NCBI RefSeq assembly: GCF_017301335.1
Contig: NZ_CP071247.1
Location: 3,162,001-3,226,000, forward strand
Direction: 5' to 3'
Source of the DNA: Marinobacter salinisoli
GTDB taxonomy: Bacteria; Pseudomonadota; Gammaproteobacteria; Pseudomonadales; Oleiphilaceae
DNA length: 64,000 nt
The notes under the pieces were generated by a model that made no database searches, had not been told where the DNA came from, and saw nothing but the letters and a program-made list of their open reading frames with translations. Made by a program: the position numbers and the translations under genes. Positions 54,344-62,611 of the stretch are shown in pieces. Numbering within the stretch: the stretch's first letter is position 1; every line of letters starts with the position of its first letter.

Positions 54344-55594
54344 TTAATGGTTATTCTTGAGTTGCGGCAGACGCAGCGTTGCCACCGCGCCGCCCTGCTC
54401 CGGCGATTCAATCGCAAATCGCCCCTGATGCGCCTTTACCACCGCCTGCACCACGGCCAAACCAAGACCGGTACCATGAGACTTGGTGGTGTAAAACGCC
54501 TCCATGAGACGAGGCGTGTCTGAATGGTCGAATCCCGGGCCATTATCAGCGACCCGAATGACCAGCTCACCCGGCTCGGCCACGACCTGTACCGATACCA
54601 GGGTCGCGCCGGCTTCGAGACTGTTATTAACCAGGTTGGTGCACGCACCCACCAGCGCATCGCGGTTACACATCAGTCGACAGTTCGCCGCCACATCGTT
54701 CTGCAACGCCACCTTCACACCGGCATTCAGGGTCATGCCATCCAGTGCCGCCGACAGCGCGGACACCAATGTTGCTGCCGAAAGCTCCTCCGCCAGGCGA
54801 GTTTCACCACGGGCAAAAATCAGCATGTCCCGTACCTGTTGCTCCAGATGGGTCAACCGGGACATCAGCCGGGACGCACATCGCTGACGCAGCTCTTCAT
54901 CCAGATCGTCCTGACTCAGGTGGCCACCGTAGAGAATGGCCGCGGATAGCGGGGTGCGAATCTGATGAGCCAAGGAGGCAACCATCTTGCCCATGGCTGA
55001 GAGCCGCTGGGCATGGGCCAGCTGAGATTGCAGCTGACGGGTTTCGGTCATGTCGGTGAGCAGAATCAACTGGCCGGGCTGGTTTTCCATGGTTCGGATT
55101 TCGATACTCACCCGACGACCATCCTTCAGGGAAACCTCGTGGCCATCATCGCTGCGCGGGGCAAAGCAACGGTGAATCACGTCGATCCAGCGCTCACCGT
55201 CCAGAGGCTCGCCCAACAGGGCAATCGCGGCGGGGTTGGTCTGGGCGACCACACCCTGACTATCCAGAACGACAACTCCGGCAGGCAGTGCCGAAAGCAG
55301 GGTCGACAGGCGGTCAGCCAGCTGCTCCTTCTCTTCAAGCTCCTGCTGACGCTGCATGGTTTCCTGAGTAAGCTCACCGGAAAGCTGATTAACCCGGGAT
55401 TCGAGCGTCCGGTAGGAGTCAGTGATCTGACGGGACATCCGATTGAACAGCTCCAGCGCGGAATCCACCGCCTCGTCGCCCTGCTGCCCCCCTTGCTGCG
55501 GAAACAGGGCCGTCACCTTATGGTTGGCGTCGGCCGCAGCATTGGCCTTGGCGTCACCATGATCCGGCCCGACAACAGAATGTACCTGACTCAT
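54344..55594 (-). CDS. fleS: Flagellar sensor histidine kinase FleS (FlrB)
   Basis: A 416-residue soluble kinase; no membrane segment is seen. A PAS domain (about 90-185) is followed by a dimerisation helix with phospho-His210 in MVASLAHQIRTPLSAA, and an ATPase domain with N box NLVNNSLEAGA, G1 VADNGPGFD and G2 GTGLGLAVVQ. It phosphorylates FleR. The N-terminal 45 residues are Ala/Gln/Asp-rich and variable. A sigma54 site lies about 68 bases upstream. Confidence 0.95.
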   Translation of the reverse strand: MSQVHSVVGPDHGDAKANAAADANHKVTALFPQQGGQQGDEAVDSALELFNRMSRQITDSYRTLESRVNQLSGELTQETMQRQQELEEKEQLADRLSTLLSALPAGVVVLDSQGVVAQTNPAAIALLGEPLDGERWIDVIHRCFAPRSDDGHEVSLKDGRRVSIEIRTMENQPGQLILLTDMTETRQLQSQLAHAQRLSAMGKMVASLAHQIRTPLSAAILYGGHLSQDDLDEELRQRCASRLMSRLTHLEQQVRDMLIFARGETRLAEELSAATLVSALSAALDGMTLNAGVKVALQNDVAANCRLMCNRDALVGACTNLVNNSLEAGATLVSVQVVAEPGELVIRVADNGPGFDHSDTPRLMEAFYTTKSHGTGLGLAVVQAVVKAHQGRFAIESPEQGGAVATLRLPQLKNNH

Positions 55595-55661
55595 AACCTC
55601 GCCCCCCGACGGACCATTACCGGCCCTTAAGATTCGGATAATTTATTTTTCGGAGGCTTAA

Positions 55662-55676
55662 GCCAGCATCATGCCA
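55662..55676 (-). promoter_or_regulatory. Sigma54 promoter for fleS-fleR
   Basis: Minus strand TGGCATG-ATGC-TGGC preceded by T: two changes from TGGCACG-N4-TTGC with correct spacing. fleSR is FleQ- and sigma54-dependent in Pseudomonas, which supports the call. Confidence 0.6.
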
Positions 55677-55756
55677 ACTACATTTTTCTTATATTTTTCA
55701 ATGAATAAGCAAATATGCACAGAACCGAATGACAATTTTACGTCGCGTAAATAAGA

Positions 55757-55795
55757 AAAACGGCGCCAAAGATTTCAAACCTTTGACGCCGTTTT
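55757..55795 (-). terminator. Terminator after fleQ
   Basis: AAAACGGCGCCAAAG and CTTTGACGCCGTTTT form a long stem with a 9-base loop. The single mismatch becomes a G-U pair on the minus strand, where TTTTTC follows. It is 39 bases after the fleQ stop. Confidence 0.88.
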
Positions 55796-55834
55796 CGGAC
55801 ACCACCGCGCCGGCACGCGAACACCGGGCGTTAC

Positions 55835-57289
55835 TCAGGAGTCTTCGCTTTCTTCCTCGCGCAAGCCGTACTTGCGAACCTTCTCGACCAGCGTCGTGCG
55901 CCGGATACGCAGCTTTTCCGCAGCGCGGGCGACCACACCTTCGGCTTCATCCAGCGCCTGCTGAATGAGCTGCTTCTCAAGATTGGACAGATAATCCTTG
56001 AGGTCAATGCCATTCACCGGCAACAAAGCCGGCGCATCCAGCCCCACGAGGCCAGGCACGCCCGACGGCATATTGCCATGCTCCACGGAACGGTTCTCAT
56101 CGTAGTCGTCCACATAGCGGAACTTCTTCGGCAGTTCCTGCACACCAATCACGCCGTACGGGAACATGATGGCCAACCTTTCCACCAGGTTGGCCAACTC
56201 ACGAACATTACCCGGCCAGTTGTGACGACACAGACTCATAATGGCTGCCGAATTCAGCCGTAACGATCCCCGCTTCTCCTTTTCCATGCGCGCGATCAGC
56301 TCATTGATCAGCAGTGGAATATCCTCTGCCCGCTCGCGTAACGATGGCATTTCAATGGGAAAAACGTTCAGCCGATAGTACAGATCCTCACGGAACTCGC
56401 CATTTTCGATCATGTCTTCAAGCGGCTTGTGGGTGGCGGCAATGACCCGGACATTGGCATCCTGTGTCCGGTTGCTGCCGATCCGCTCAAAGGACCGCTC
56501 CTGCAGCACCCGCAGGATCTTGACCTGCATGTTCAATGGCATGTCGCCAATTTCATCCAGAAAGATGGTGCCGCCCTCCGCCATTTCGAAACGGCCGACT
56601 CGGGCCGTAATGGCTCCGGTGAAAGCGCCCTTCTCATGGCCGAACAGCTCGCTTTCCAGCAACTCAGCCGGAATCGCGCCGCAATTGACCGGTACAAAGG
56701 GCTTGTCCCGGCGATCCGAATGGTAATGCAGGTTGCGGGCAACCACTTCCTTACCGGTACCGGACTCGCCGGTGATCAACACACTCACCTCTTTGTCAGC
56801 CACCTGTTGCATCAACTGGCGTACATGCTGGATCTTCCGCGAGGTTCCCACCAGGCTTCTGAACAACTGAAGATTCCGCTGCTGGCCGCGCTCCCGGGAC
56901 TGGGCCTGAAACTGATCACGATAGATCTGGGCCCTGTACAGCGAATCAACAAACTTGGTGTAATTCAGCGGCCACTCAATGCGTGCGATGATTCGGGTTG
57001 CGTAGCTGTCCTGAAGACCTTTAAGTGACGGGTCGCCAATCAACAGAATCGGAACCCCGTCGGCTCCCGCGCATAGCGATGTGATCACATCTTCGACATC
57101 GGCATCCTCGCCGTTAATCAAAGCAACGCCAACGTCGGAGAGGCCCCCTGACTTGCCCGATTTCAACAAGGCACTGGCTTCGTCGCCGTGCACAACGGGT
57201 TCTTCTCCGATAAAATCCAGAATCGTGACTATGTCCCGGCGTCTGGACTCATCGTCACTCAGCACCAGCACTTTATTGTTCTCGGACAT
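55835..57289 (-). CDS. fleQ: Flagellar master regulator FleQ (FlrA)
   Basis: A 484-residue sigma54 activator. The N-terminal receiver-like FleQ domain lacks a clear phospho-acceptor. The AAA+ domain (about 145-380) has LFRS at 142-145 (Arg144 contacts c-di-GMP in Pseudomonas), Walker [10 protein letters not shown] and GAFTGA. The C-terminal helix-turn-helix is [20 protein letters not shown]. The ATG at 57289 is chosen over a TTG two codons upstream. It should control the sigma54 promoters listed here, with FleN as partner. Confidence 0.96.
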   Translation of the reverse strand: MSENNKVLVLSDDESRRRDIVTILDFIGEEPVVHGDEASALLKSGKSGGLSDVGVALINGEDADVEDVITSLCAGADGVPILLIGDPSLKGLQDSYATRIIARIEWPLNYTKFVDSLYRAQIYRDQFQAQSRERGQQRNLQLFRSLVGTSRKIQHVRQLMQQVADKEVSVLITGESGTGKEVVARNLHYHSDRRDKPFVPVNCGAIPAELLESELFGHEKGAFTGAITARVGRFEMAEGGTIFLDEIGDMPLNMQVKILRVLQERSFERIGSNRTQDANVRVIAATHKPLEDMIENGEFREDLYYRLNVFPIEMPSLRERAEDIPLLINELIARMEKEKRGSLRLNSAAIMSLCRHNWPGNVRELANLVERLAIMFPYGVIGVQELPKKFRYVDDYDENRSVEHGNMPSGVPGLVGLDAPALLPVNGIDLKDYLSNLEKQLIQQALDEAEGVVARAAEKLRIRRTTLVEKVRKYGLREEESEDS

Positions 57290-57322
57290 CCACAACCAAT
57301 CTCTTGAAGTGAGTGAGCGGTC

Positions 57323-57351
57323 TTTATGAAGGAAACCGCATGGACAGTCAA
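57323..57351 (-). promoter_or_regulatory. Sigma70-type promoter for fleQ
   Basis: Minus strand TTGACT, 17 bases, CATAAA, ending 34 bases before the fleQ start. The -35 element is 5 of 6 and the -10 is 4 of 6. A sigma70 promoter fits FleQ as top of the hierarchy. Confidence 0.6.
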
Positions 57352-57361
57352 TTTTATGACG

Positions 57362-57691
57362 CTATTCAGGCCCGCTTGATGAAATATTTTGATACGCGCT
57401 GGCCACATCGCGATTGCGGTTCACTTCTTTGAGAGCGTCCTGCGCCTCCTGACGCGCCCGCCGCGCGCCCTGATCGATGGCGCCGATCAGCTGCTGGAGC
57501 TCCTCAAGGCGAAGTTTTACGGCGGCCACATCCAGCGCACCGCTTTCCATTGCCGCCATCATCGGATCCACTGACGGTTTGATGTCGGCGTTCAGCTCTC
57601 CGAGTCGATTCCAGTCTTCCTCACCCAGAGCCCGGGACAAGTCGGACATCAAGCGATCAACAGTGTCGAGCAGGTCATTCGGGGAAGACAT
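57362..57691 (-). CDS. fliT: FliT-like flagellar protein
   Basis: A 109-residue helical, soluble protein (LLDTVDRLMSDLSRALGEED, LRLEELQQLIGAIDQGARRA) resembling the FliT-type protein next to fleQ in Pseudomonas. FliT chaperones the filament cap FliD elsewhere. AGGAG is 7 bases before the ATG. It lies 72 bases before fleQ, but no fliD or fliS precedes it here; a terminator and a DUF1329 gene do. The family call rests on position and helical pattern, so confidence is moderate. Confidence 0.65.
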   Translation of the reverse strand: MSSPNDLLDTVDRLMSDLSRALGEEDWNRLGELNADIKPSVDPMMAAMESGALDVAAVKLRLEELQQLIGAIDQGARRARQEAQDALKEVNRNRDVASAYQNISSSGPE

Positions 57692-57752
57692 AAGCGCACT
57701 CCTGAAGTAATTCCCGATTTGCTGGCCAGCACAGGCATTGCAACCAATAAAA

Positions 57753-57775
57753 AAAGGCCGGTCAAGCCGGCCTTT
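57753..57775 (-). terminator. Terminator after the DUF1329 gene
   Basis: On the minus strand AAAGGCCGG, 5-base loop, CCGGCCTTT followed by more T: a perfect 9-bp stem with U-tract, 14 bases after the stop. Confidence 0.93.
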
Positions 57776-57789
57776 TCATTGTGCCTGAA

Positions 57790-59148
57790 TCAACGACGCG
57801 CGTCGCGCCGCGCTGCGGAGGCGGTGAATTCAGCGCTGCGGAAACCGGGGCTGAAATCATAAGGCTTGTAACCATTGTCCAGGCCATCAATGTAGTAGCG
57901 CTTGGCCTTGAGGTCGTAGGTCATTTCCATCGTCGTCCAGAACACCGGCTCGCTGTAGAAGCTGATGTTATGAGCTTCGGACACCCGCCACAGGTTACCT
58001 TTGTCATCGTATTCTTCAGACGCCAGGATCTGCCAGCTGTCCTCATCGATGTAGAAAACCCGGCGGTCATAGATGTGGCTGATACCGACACGGCGCTTGG
58101 CCTCAACCACCCAAACCCGGTGCAATTCGTAGCGAGCCAGCGACTGATTGATGTGGCGGGGGCGAATCACATCATCCGGGCGCACTTCCGCATCATGGAG
58201 ACGATAGGCGTTATAAGGCACGAAGAGCTCTCGCTTGCCCTTCAATTCCCAGTCGTACTGGTTGGGTGCGCCGTTATACATATCTTTCTGGTCTACCGAG
58301 CGAAGGGAAGACGAGTTCGGCAAATCGGTCTCATACGCCAGATTAGGTGAGCGACGCAGACGGCGGGAACCGCTGTCATAGCGCCAGGCCAGACGCGGAG
58401 ACCGGATCTGATCCAGTGTCTCGTGCACCAGTGTAATGGTGCCTGCCAGGGCAGCGGGCGCCACCGTATTGGTCTTCAGGTAGAAGATCTTGTTGTCGAT
58501 CTCCTCAAGTTTCGCGCCTTTTTTGCTGTACGCGATGTAGTACTGGTAGTCGTTCACAACCGGGTTGTAGGAGCCGTCGGTCTGTGGCGTGGCTGAAGCG
58601 CTGCGGAAAGCAACCTCGGTACCACGATAGCGCAGGATATGATTCCAAATCGCTTCCAGCCCGTTCTGGGGAATCGGGAACGGGCTGGTCATGATGGCAT
58701 CACTCACACCGTTTCCGTTATCGAGCAATTCCGCTGTCAGCGCGTTCTCTTTCAGCTTCTCGTAGACGTGCTCCGGATAAGCTGCGGTCCGGCGGGTTTC
58801 GTAAACGGGAATAAAGAATTCCGGACCATACTCTTGCAACATTTTGAGGTGGCCATCAGACAGCTTGTCCTTGTAAAGGTGGACATTGGCCTTGGTAATG
58901 ATGAACAGCGGCTCGTCTTCCGGGAATGGGTTGGTCTCAATGTCACCTTTCTTCCAGGATGCCGGCGCTGCTTTCAGCCCGCCGGTCCATTCCGGGATGG
59001 TTCCAGAGGCGTTGGCCGCTCGTACCGCACCAACCGGTGTCAACTCATCGCCCAGTTTGGCAGCTTCTTCCGGCGACACCTTGGCAAACACTGCGCCGGA
59101 TAAACCGAGCACGGCGACCGCAATACCTGCGACAATAGGATTTCGCAT
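57790..59148 (-). CDS. DUF1329 exported protein
   Basis: A 452-residue protein with a signal peptide (IVAGIAVAVLGLSGAVFA-K). DUF1329 features are SPEEAAKLGDELTPVGAVRA, IPEWTGGL, many aromatic residues, and VVEAKRRVGISHIYDRRVFY near 350. The fold is related to LolA/B-like outer-membrane lipoprotein carriers, and such genes often accompany DUF1302 and lipid or hydrocarbon degradation genes. No DUF1302 gene is present here. A PsrA-like palindrome lies upstream. The function is unknown. Confidence 0.9.
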   Translation of the reverse strand: MRNPIVAGIAVAVLGLSGAVFAKVSPEEAAKLGDELTPVGAVRAANASGTIPEWTGGLKAAPASWKKGDIETNPFPEDEPLFIITKANVHLYKDKLSDGHLKMLQEYGPEFFIPVYETRRTAAYPEHVYEKLKENALTAELLDNGNGVSDAIMTSPFPIPQNGLEAIWNHILRYRGTEVAFRSASATPQTDGSYNPVVNDYQYYIAYSKKGAKLEEIDNKIFYLKTNTVAPAALAGTITLVHETLDQIRSPRLAWRYDSGSRRLRRSPNLAYETDLPNSSSLRSVDQKDMYNGAPNQYDWELKGKRELFVPYNAYRLHDAEVRPDDVIRPRHINQSLARYELHRVWVVEAKRRVGISHIYDRRVFYIDEDSWQILASEEYDDKGNLWRVSEAHNISFYSEPVFWTTMEMTYDLKAKRYYIDGLDNGYKPYDFSPGFRSAEFTASAARRDARR

Positions 59149-59252
59149 TCCTTACACCTCCAGCAAATACATGCATCCCGGACTCATGCCTGAGCTTTCC
59201 ACCGGGCGCTATTAGCAACCGTACAATTCGGCCAGCATCTTTGTGCCAAATT

Positions 59253-59266
59253 CAAACGACCGTTTC
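59253..59266. promoter_or_regulatory. PsrA-like operator upstream of DUF1329 gene
   Basis: CAAAC, four bases, GTTTC: matches the Pseudomonas PsrA site form (C/G)AAAC-N2-4-GTTT(G/C). It lies 105 bases before the DUF1329 start and 130 before the divergent DUF6586 start. PsrA senses long-chain fatty acids. A 14-base match can be chance. Confidence 0.4.
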
Positions 59267-59395
59267 AAGTGATTGTTTGTAGATTCTTGTGAAACACCAT
59301 CGAGACAGTCCGATGCACAAAATAACGCCAGAAAATGTTATGCTATGCGGTCACGTTTTCAAGTTGAACATCCCTTATCAGGTGCGGGCTTCCCC

Positions 59396-59896
59396 ATGGC
59401 GTCTCAATGGTACTCGTTGGTCTCTCAAAAGCTGTTTCTGGCTGAGCAGTTGCTGCGCTTGAAAGACAGTGCCGGAGCGCCCGCAGACTCAGAACCGGCG
59501 GCGGCACTGCGCGAGGAAGCCAAGATCCAGGGCGCCGTGGAACTGATGCTTCGGGCCAGGCAACTGACGCTGACCATGATTGCCCGTTTTCATCAGGTTA
59601 GGCAGGGTCAGCCTGCCAACCTTGAGCAGCTGGCAGCCCTGATTGGAGAAGAGTCCGGCGATGTCGTGCATTTGCGCGAGCTGGCACAGTCACCGGGGAA
59701 TTGGTGGAACCACCTGGATCAACTGGAGCGGTCTCAATGTAATCCGCCCGCACAGCGGAAAACGGTCAGCTCGGACAACATTATTGCCATAGCTGCAGAG
59801 ACCGGACCGGACCGCTCCACGAACGCCCTGACCAGAACTCTGGGCGAAATGAAACAATTTGCCAACGATCTGGAAGAGCGCAACAGCGAATGGTAA
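59396..59896 (+). CDS. DUF6586 family protein
   Basis: A 166-residue soluble, mostly helical protein (MASQWYSLVSQKLFLAEQLL, AKIQGAVELMLRARQLTLTM). The family is known from Pseudomonas, next to lexA. The start at 59396 is chosen because the sequence matches the family from MASQWYSLV; a longer frame from 59273 has Arg/Ser-rich sequence of no known kind. It is 42 bases before a small acidic-protein gene. Function is unknown. Confidence 0.75.
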   Translation: MASQWYSLVSQKLFLAEQLLRLKDSAGAPADSEPAAALREEAKIQGAVELMLRARQLTLTMIARFHQVRQGQPANLEQLAALIGEESGDVVHLRELAQSPGNWWNHLDQLERSQCNPPAQRKTVSSDNIIAIAAETGPDRSTNALTRTLGEMKQFANDLEERNSEW

Positions 59897-59938
59897 CGCG
59901 GCGCCCACTCCGATCTCATCAACACAAAGGTTTACGGT

Positions 59939-60199
59939 ATGTCACCCTCGTTTTATGAAATCGTCCAATTGAGCAATGGCGATTACGCGTTGCGCCGCAT
60001 TGATGATGACAGCGCCCCCCTGGTGAAAATCTCGTTTTCAGAGGAAGCCCGTGAAATGATGGCGGACCGGGATATGAACGTGGCGAAAGCCATGATTGCT
60101 GCCGGCATTGAAGCGGTGGGCAGTGTCGCTCACGATATCGATTGGGAAGAAGACGAACAGGAAGCGACAGAAATCTCACCTTCCTACACCCTGCACTGA
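59939..60199 (+). CDS. Small acidic protein of unknown function
   Basis: An 86-residue protein, not recognised with certainty. It starts MSPSFYEIVQLSNGDYALRR, has a helical middle (AREMMADRDMNVAKAMIAAG) and ends in an acidic stretch (DIDWEEDEQEATE). It is cytoplasmic by composition. A similar small gene sits between the DUF6586 gene and sulA-lexA in Pseudomonas, which suggests a conserved unit. It converges on sulA. Confidence 0.75.
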   Translation: MSPSFYEIVQLSNGDYALRRIDDDSAPLVKISFSEEAREMMADRDMNVAKAMIAAGIEAVGSVAHDIDWEEDEQEATEISPSYTLH

Positions 60200-60259
60200 G
60201 CCGGGCATCAACCGCTTGCGGTGCCCTCTCCATCAGGGCCCGCCTGCGGATTTGCCGGC

Positions 60260-60751
60260 TTAGCGCTGGCGCAACACCACTCCATGGCTATTGCCCATCG
60301 CTGACGCTTGCTGCAACTCCTGAAATGCCGACTTGCTGAGTTTCTGTGTCCACATAACAACCGCATGACAGGTACCGGCACTCAACGCTCGCTCGGCGAG
60401 GGCCTGTGCCGAATACTCCGGCGTAGAGCGCAAAACCAACAACTGACCTGCCACGATACCGTGCATCTTCTGCCACTTGCTCACCAGCGCCTGGGGCGGA
60501 TCAATCCAGGCAAGCCAACGCTTCTCCTGGTTCAGCTGGGTCAGCATCGGCAGCAACAGCTGAAAGCTCTCGACCTGCTCCCGAGGCATAATAATTTCGG
60601 TTACGTTTCCGGCGCCTGGGGCAGCACGCGTCTCCCCCCGTGGCCGCGCCGCAATCACCGCCCGTTTTTTCGGTGTGACGGGCGAAGATACCGGATAGGA
60701 CAACGCGCCCTGGTGAAACGCCGTATTCTGACCGAAGCTCAATTGTTCCAT
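60260..60751 (-). CDS. sulA: SulA-like SOS cell-division inhibitor
   Basis: A 163-residue SulA-family protein with TEIIMPREQVESFQLLLPML, EKRWLAWIDPPQAL and ALSAGTCHAVVMWTQKLSKS, matching the family fold that caps FtsZ during the SOS response. It is 41 bases after lexA on the same strand, so it is probably co-transcribed from the LexA-controlled promoter. The first 45 residues are Pro/Arg/Ala-rich and less conserved. Confidence 0.85.
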   Translation of the reverse strand: MEQLSFGQNTAFHQGALSYPVSSPVTPKKRAVIAARPRGETRAAPGAGNVTEIIMPREQVESFQLLLPMLTQLNQEKRWLAWIDPPQALVSKWQKMHGIVAGQLLVLRSTPEYSAQALAERALSAGTCHAVVMWTQKLSKSAFQELQQASAMGNSHGVVLRQR

Positions 60752-60792
60752 AACCTAGCTGCTCCCAGACTGTCCGTAAAAACCTGACCTGA

Positions 60793-61404
60793 TTAGTGAA
60801 GATCCGAGCGACGGATAACCCCCACGCCCAACCCCTCGATGAACAACTGCTCCTCTGTAAGATCCACCTCGATCGGATCGAATTCTTCGTTCTCTGCGAT
60901 CAGGTACACCTTGGTGCCGTCCTTGCGGTAACGCTTGACGGTCACCTCGTCTTCGCCAACCCGCGCTACCACCACCTGCCCGTTGTGGACATCCTGGGTG
61001 CGGTGCACCGCCAGCAAGTCGCCGTCGAGGATTCCGATATCTTTCATACTCATCCCACGCACCCGCAGGAGATAGTCGGCAGACGGCGAGAAAAAGCTCG
61101 GCTGCAGCGTAACGTGGTCCTCAATGTGCTCCTGAGCAAGAATCGGGCTACCGGCCGCCACCTGACCGATGACGGGCAATCCCAGATCCGCCTCGGCTTC
61201 AGGCAGTCGAATGCCGCGACTGGCCCCCGGAACCATTTCAATGGCCCCTTTACGGGCGAGGGCTCGAAGGTGCTCCTCTGCCGCGTTGGCCGAGCGAAAA
61301 CCCAGCTCTGCAGCGATTTCCGCACGGGTGGGCGGGTAACCAGTCTCATCCAGATAGCGCCGGATGATATCCAGCACCTGAGATTGCCTTGCTGTCAGTT
61401 TCAT
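60793..61404 (-). CDS. lexA: LexA repressor
   Basis: A 203-residue SOS repressor-protease. The winged helix ([40 protein letters not shown]) is followed by the cleavage site Ala84-Gly85 (GQVAAGSPI) and the catalytic Ser119 (RGMSMKD) and Lys157. The ATG at 61404 has GGAG upstream; an 11-residue extension ([11 protein letters not shown]) is outside the family. It represses its own promoter and sulA. Confidence 0.97.
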   Translation of the reverse strand: MKLTARQSQVLDIIRRYLDETGYPPTRAEIAAELGFRSANAAEEHLRALARKGAIEMVPGASRGIRLPEAEADLGLPVIGQVAAGSPILAQEHIEDHVTLQPSFFSPSADYLLRVRGMSMKDIGILDGDLLAVHRTQDVHNGQVVVARVGEDEVTVKRYRKDGTKVYLIAENEEFDPIEVDLTEEQLFIEGLGVGVIRRSDLH

Positions 61405-61465
61405 GGGGTCACTCCGTCCAAGCGTTTCCGGGCCCACCCTGGCGATTCAGCACTCTGGGCATGCC

Positions 61466-61481
61466 CTGTTTTTATATACAG
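61466..61481. promoter_or_regulatory. LexA operator (SOS box)
   Basis: CTGTTTTTATATACAG matches CTGT-N8-ACAG exactly, with a further TA after it on the plus strand. It overlaps the expected lexA transcription start. A second half-site (ACAG with AT-rich spacer, bases 61484-61499) lies beside it but its left half does not match. Confidence 0.9.
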
Positions 61482-61488
61482 TAAGTGA

Positions 61489-61517
61489 AATATATACAGT
61501 GTTTTATCCAGTGTAAA
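61489..61517 (-). promoter_or_regulatory. Sigma70 promoter for lexA-sulA
   Basis: Minus strand TTTACA, 17 bases, TATATT: 5 of 6 matches in each element, with the SOS box just downstream at the start of transcription. Confidence 0.8.
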
Positions 61518-61609
61518 GCCCGCGGAGAATTTTCCTAACCAGGCCAGCAGGTTGTAACGGCGAATGTGGTATGGTGAAGAAAAGGCTGCCCGCCAGGACA
61601 AGGAGCGCT

Positions 61610-62611
61610 ATGGACCATCGCAACGCATGCCTCATGCCGGACATCATGCACACCAGCGATCAGAAGGAACGCCGCGTAGGCATAGAACTGGAGCTATCGG
61701 GTCTCAGCTATGACCAGCTCGTATTCATCGTGGCTGATTTTCTGGGCACCAAGCCCCGACTGGAATCCCGCTATGTGACCAAGCTGGAAACCGATCTCGG
61801 CGAATTTACGGTGGAACTCGATTCCGAACTGGTCAAGGATCTCGACTTCAGCGACGCCGGCCTGCCCGATTCCATCAGGGAACTGGGTGGACAGGCCCTG
61901 GAAGTGATTGATGCCGCAGCCGAACGTATTGTGCCGCTGGAAATCATCACGCCGCCGCTGCCGTTCAGCGAGGTCGAGCAAATCGAGTCTCTGGTGAACA
62001 CATTGCGCGAGCACGGAGCCCTTGGCAGTCGGGAATCCATCTATTACGCATTCGGGCTGCAGCTGAATCCGGAATTGCCGGACCTGAAACCGGCAACAGT
62101 GGTTCGCTACCTGCAAGCGTTTGCCGGACTTTATGAGTGGCTCAAATCCCGCCACCAGCTGGACATCAGCCGCAAGATGACCACCTATATCGAGCCCTGG
62201 AGCAGTCGCTACACCACCCGGCTGATGGAGGACGACTACGAACCGGACCAGGCCGAGCTGCTGCACGACTATCTCAAGTACAACCCGACCCGGAACCGGG
62301 CTCTGGACCTGCTGCCGCTGTTCGCCCATCTGGATTCATCTTTGCTGGGGGAGTACGTACAGGATACCCGGATAAAGAGTCGCCCCACCCTGCACTACCG
62401 GCTGCCAGACTGCGACATTGACAACCCCTCCTGGCGATTCGCCGACGTCTGGAACGACTGGGTGGTGCTTGAACAGATCGCTTCCAACGCGCACCAACTG
62501 GCCGATCTTCGGGCCAGATACCGCGAGGCGCAGAAGCTGAATCTCCACAACCTGACCCATAGCTGGCTGGACAGCTCATCCGAATGGTTGCAGAGTCTGG
62601 GGTATGCATGA
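61610..62611 (+). CDS. Amidoligase enzyme (COOH-NH2 ligase superfamily)
   Basis: A 333-residue protein of the amidoligase family, predicted to use ATP to join a carboxylate to an amine. Conserved segments are RVGIELELSGLS (about 22-33), FTVELDSEL (66-74) and PLEIITPP (109-116), in the order of the glutamine-synthetase-like fold. The start is the ATG at 61610, with AAGGAG 4 bases upstream; an in-frame ATG at 61571 lacks such a site. It overlaps a C26-type amidotransferase by eight bases, a pairing already noted for this family. It is divergent from lexA. The substrate is unknown. Confidence 0.85.
   Translation: MDHRNACLMPDIMHTSDQKERRVGIELELSGLSYDQLVFIVADFLGTKPRLESRYVTKLETDLGEFTVELDSELVKDLDFSDAGLPDSIRELGGQALEVIDAAAERIVPLEIITPPLPFSEVEQIESLVNTLREHGALGSRESIYYAFGLQLNPELPDLKPATVVRYLQAFAGLYEWLKSRHQLDISRKMTTYIEPWSSRYTTRLMEDDYEPDQAELLHDYLKYNPTRNRALDLLPLFAHLDSSLLGEYVQDTRIKSRPTLHYRLPDCDIDNPSWRFADVWNDWVVLEQIASNAHQLADLRARYREAQKLNLHNLTHSWLDSSSEWLQSLGYA

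Noticed and set aside
53084..54523. Plus-strand frame of 479 codons opposite fleR
   Set aside because: Antisense to a complete sigma54 activator; no domain seen and no ribosome-binding site of note.
60200..60259. Terminator between the small acidic gene and sulA
   Set aside because: GGGCA ... TGCCC with an inner CCGC/GCGG can be drawn, but it needs a bulge and lacks a U-tract.
61484..61499. Second SOS box at lexA
   Set aside because: Only the ACAG half matches; the other half (AGTG) does not fit CTGT.
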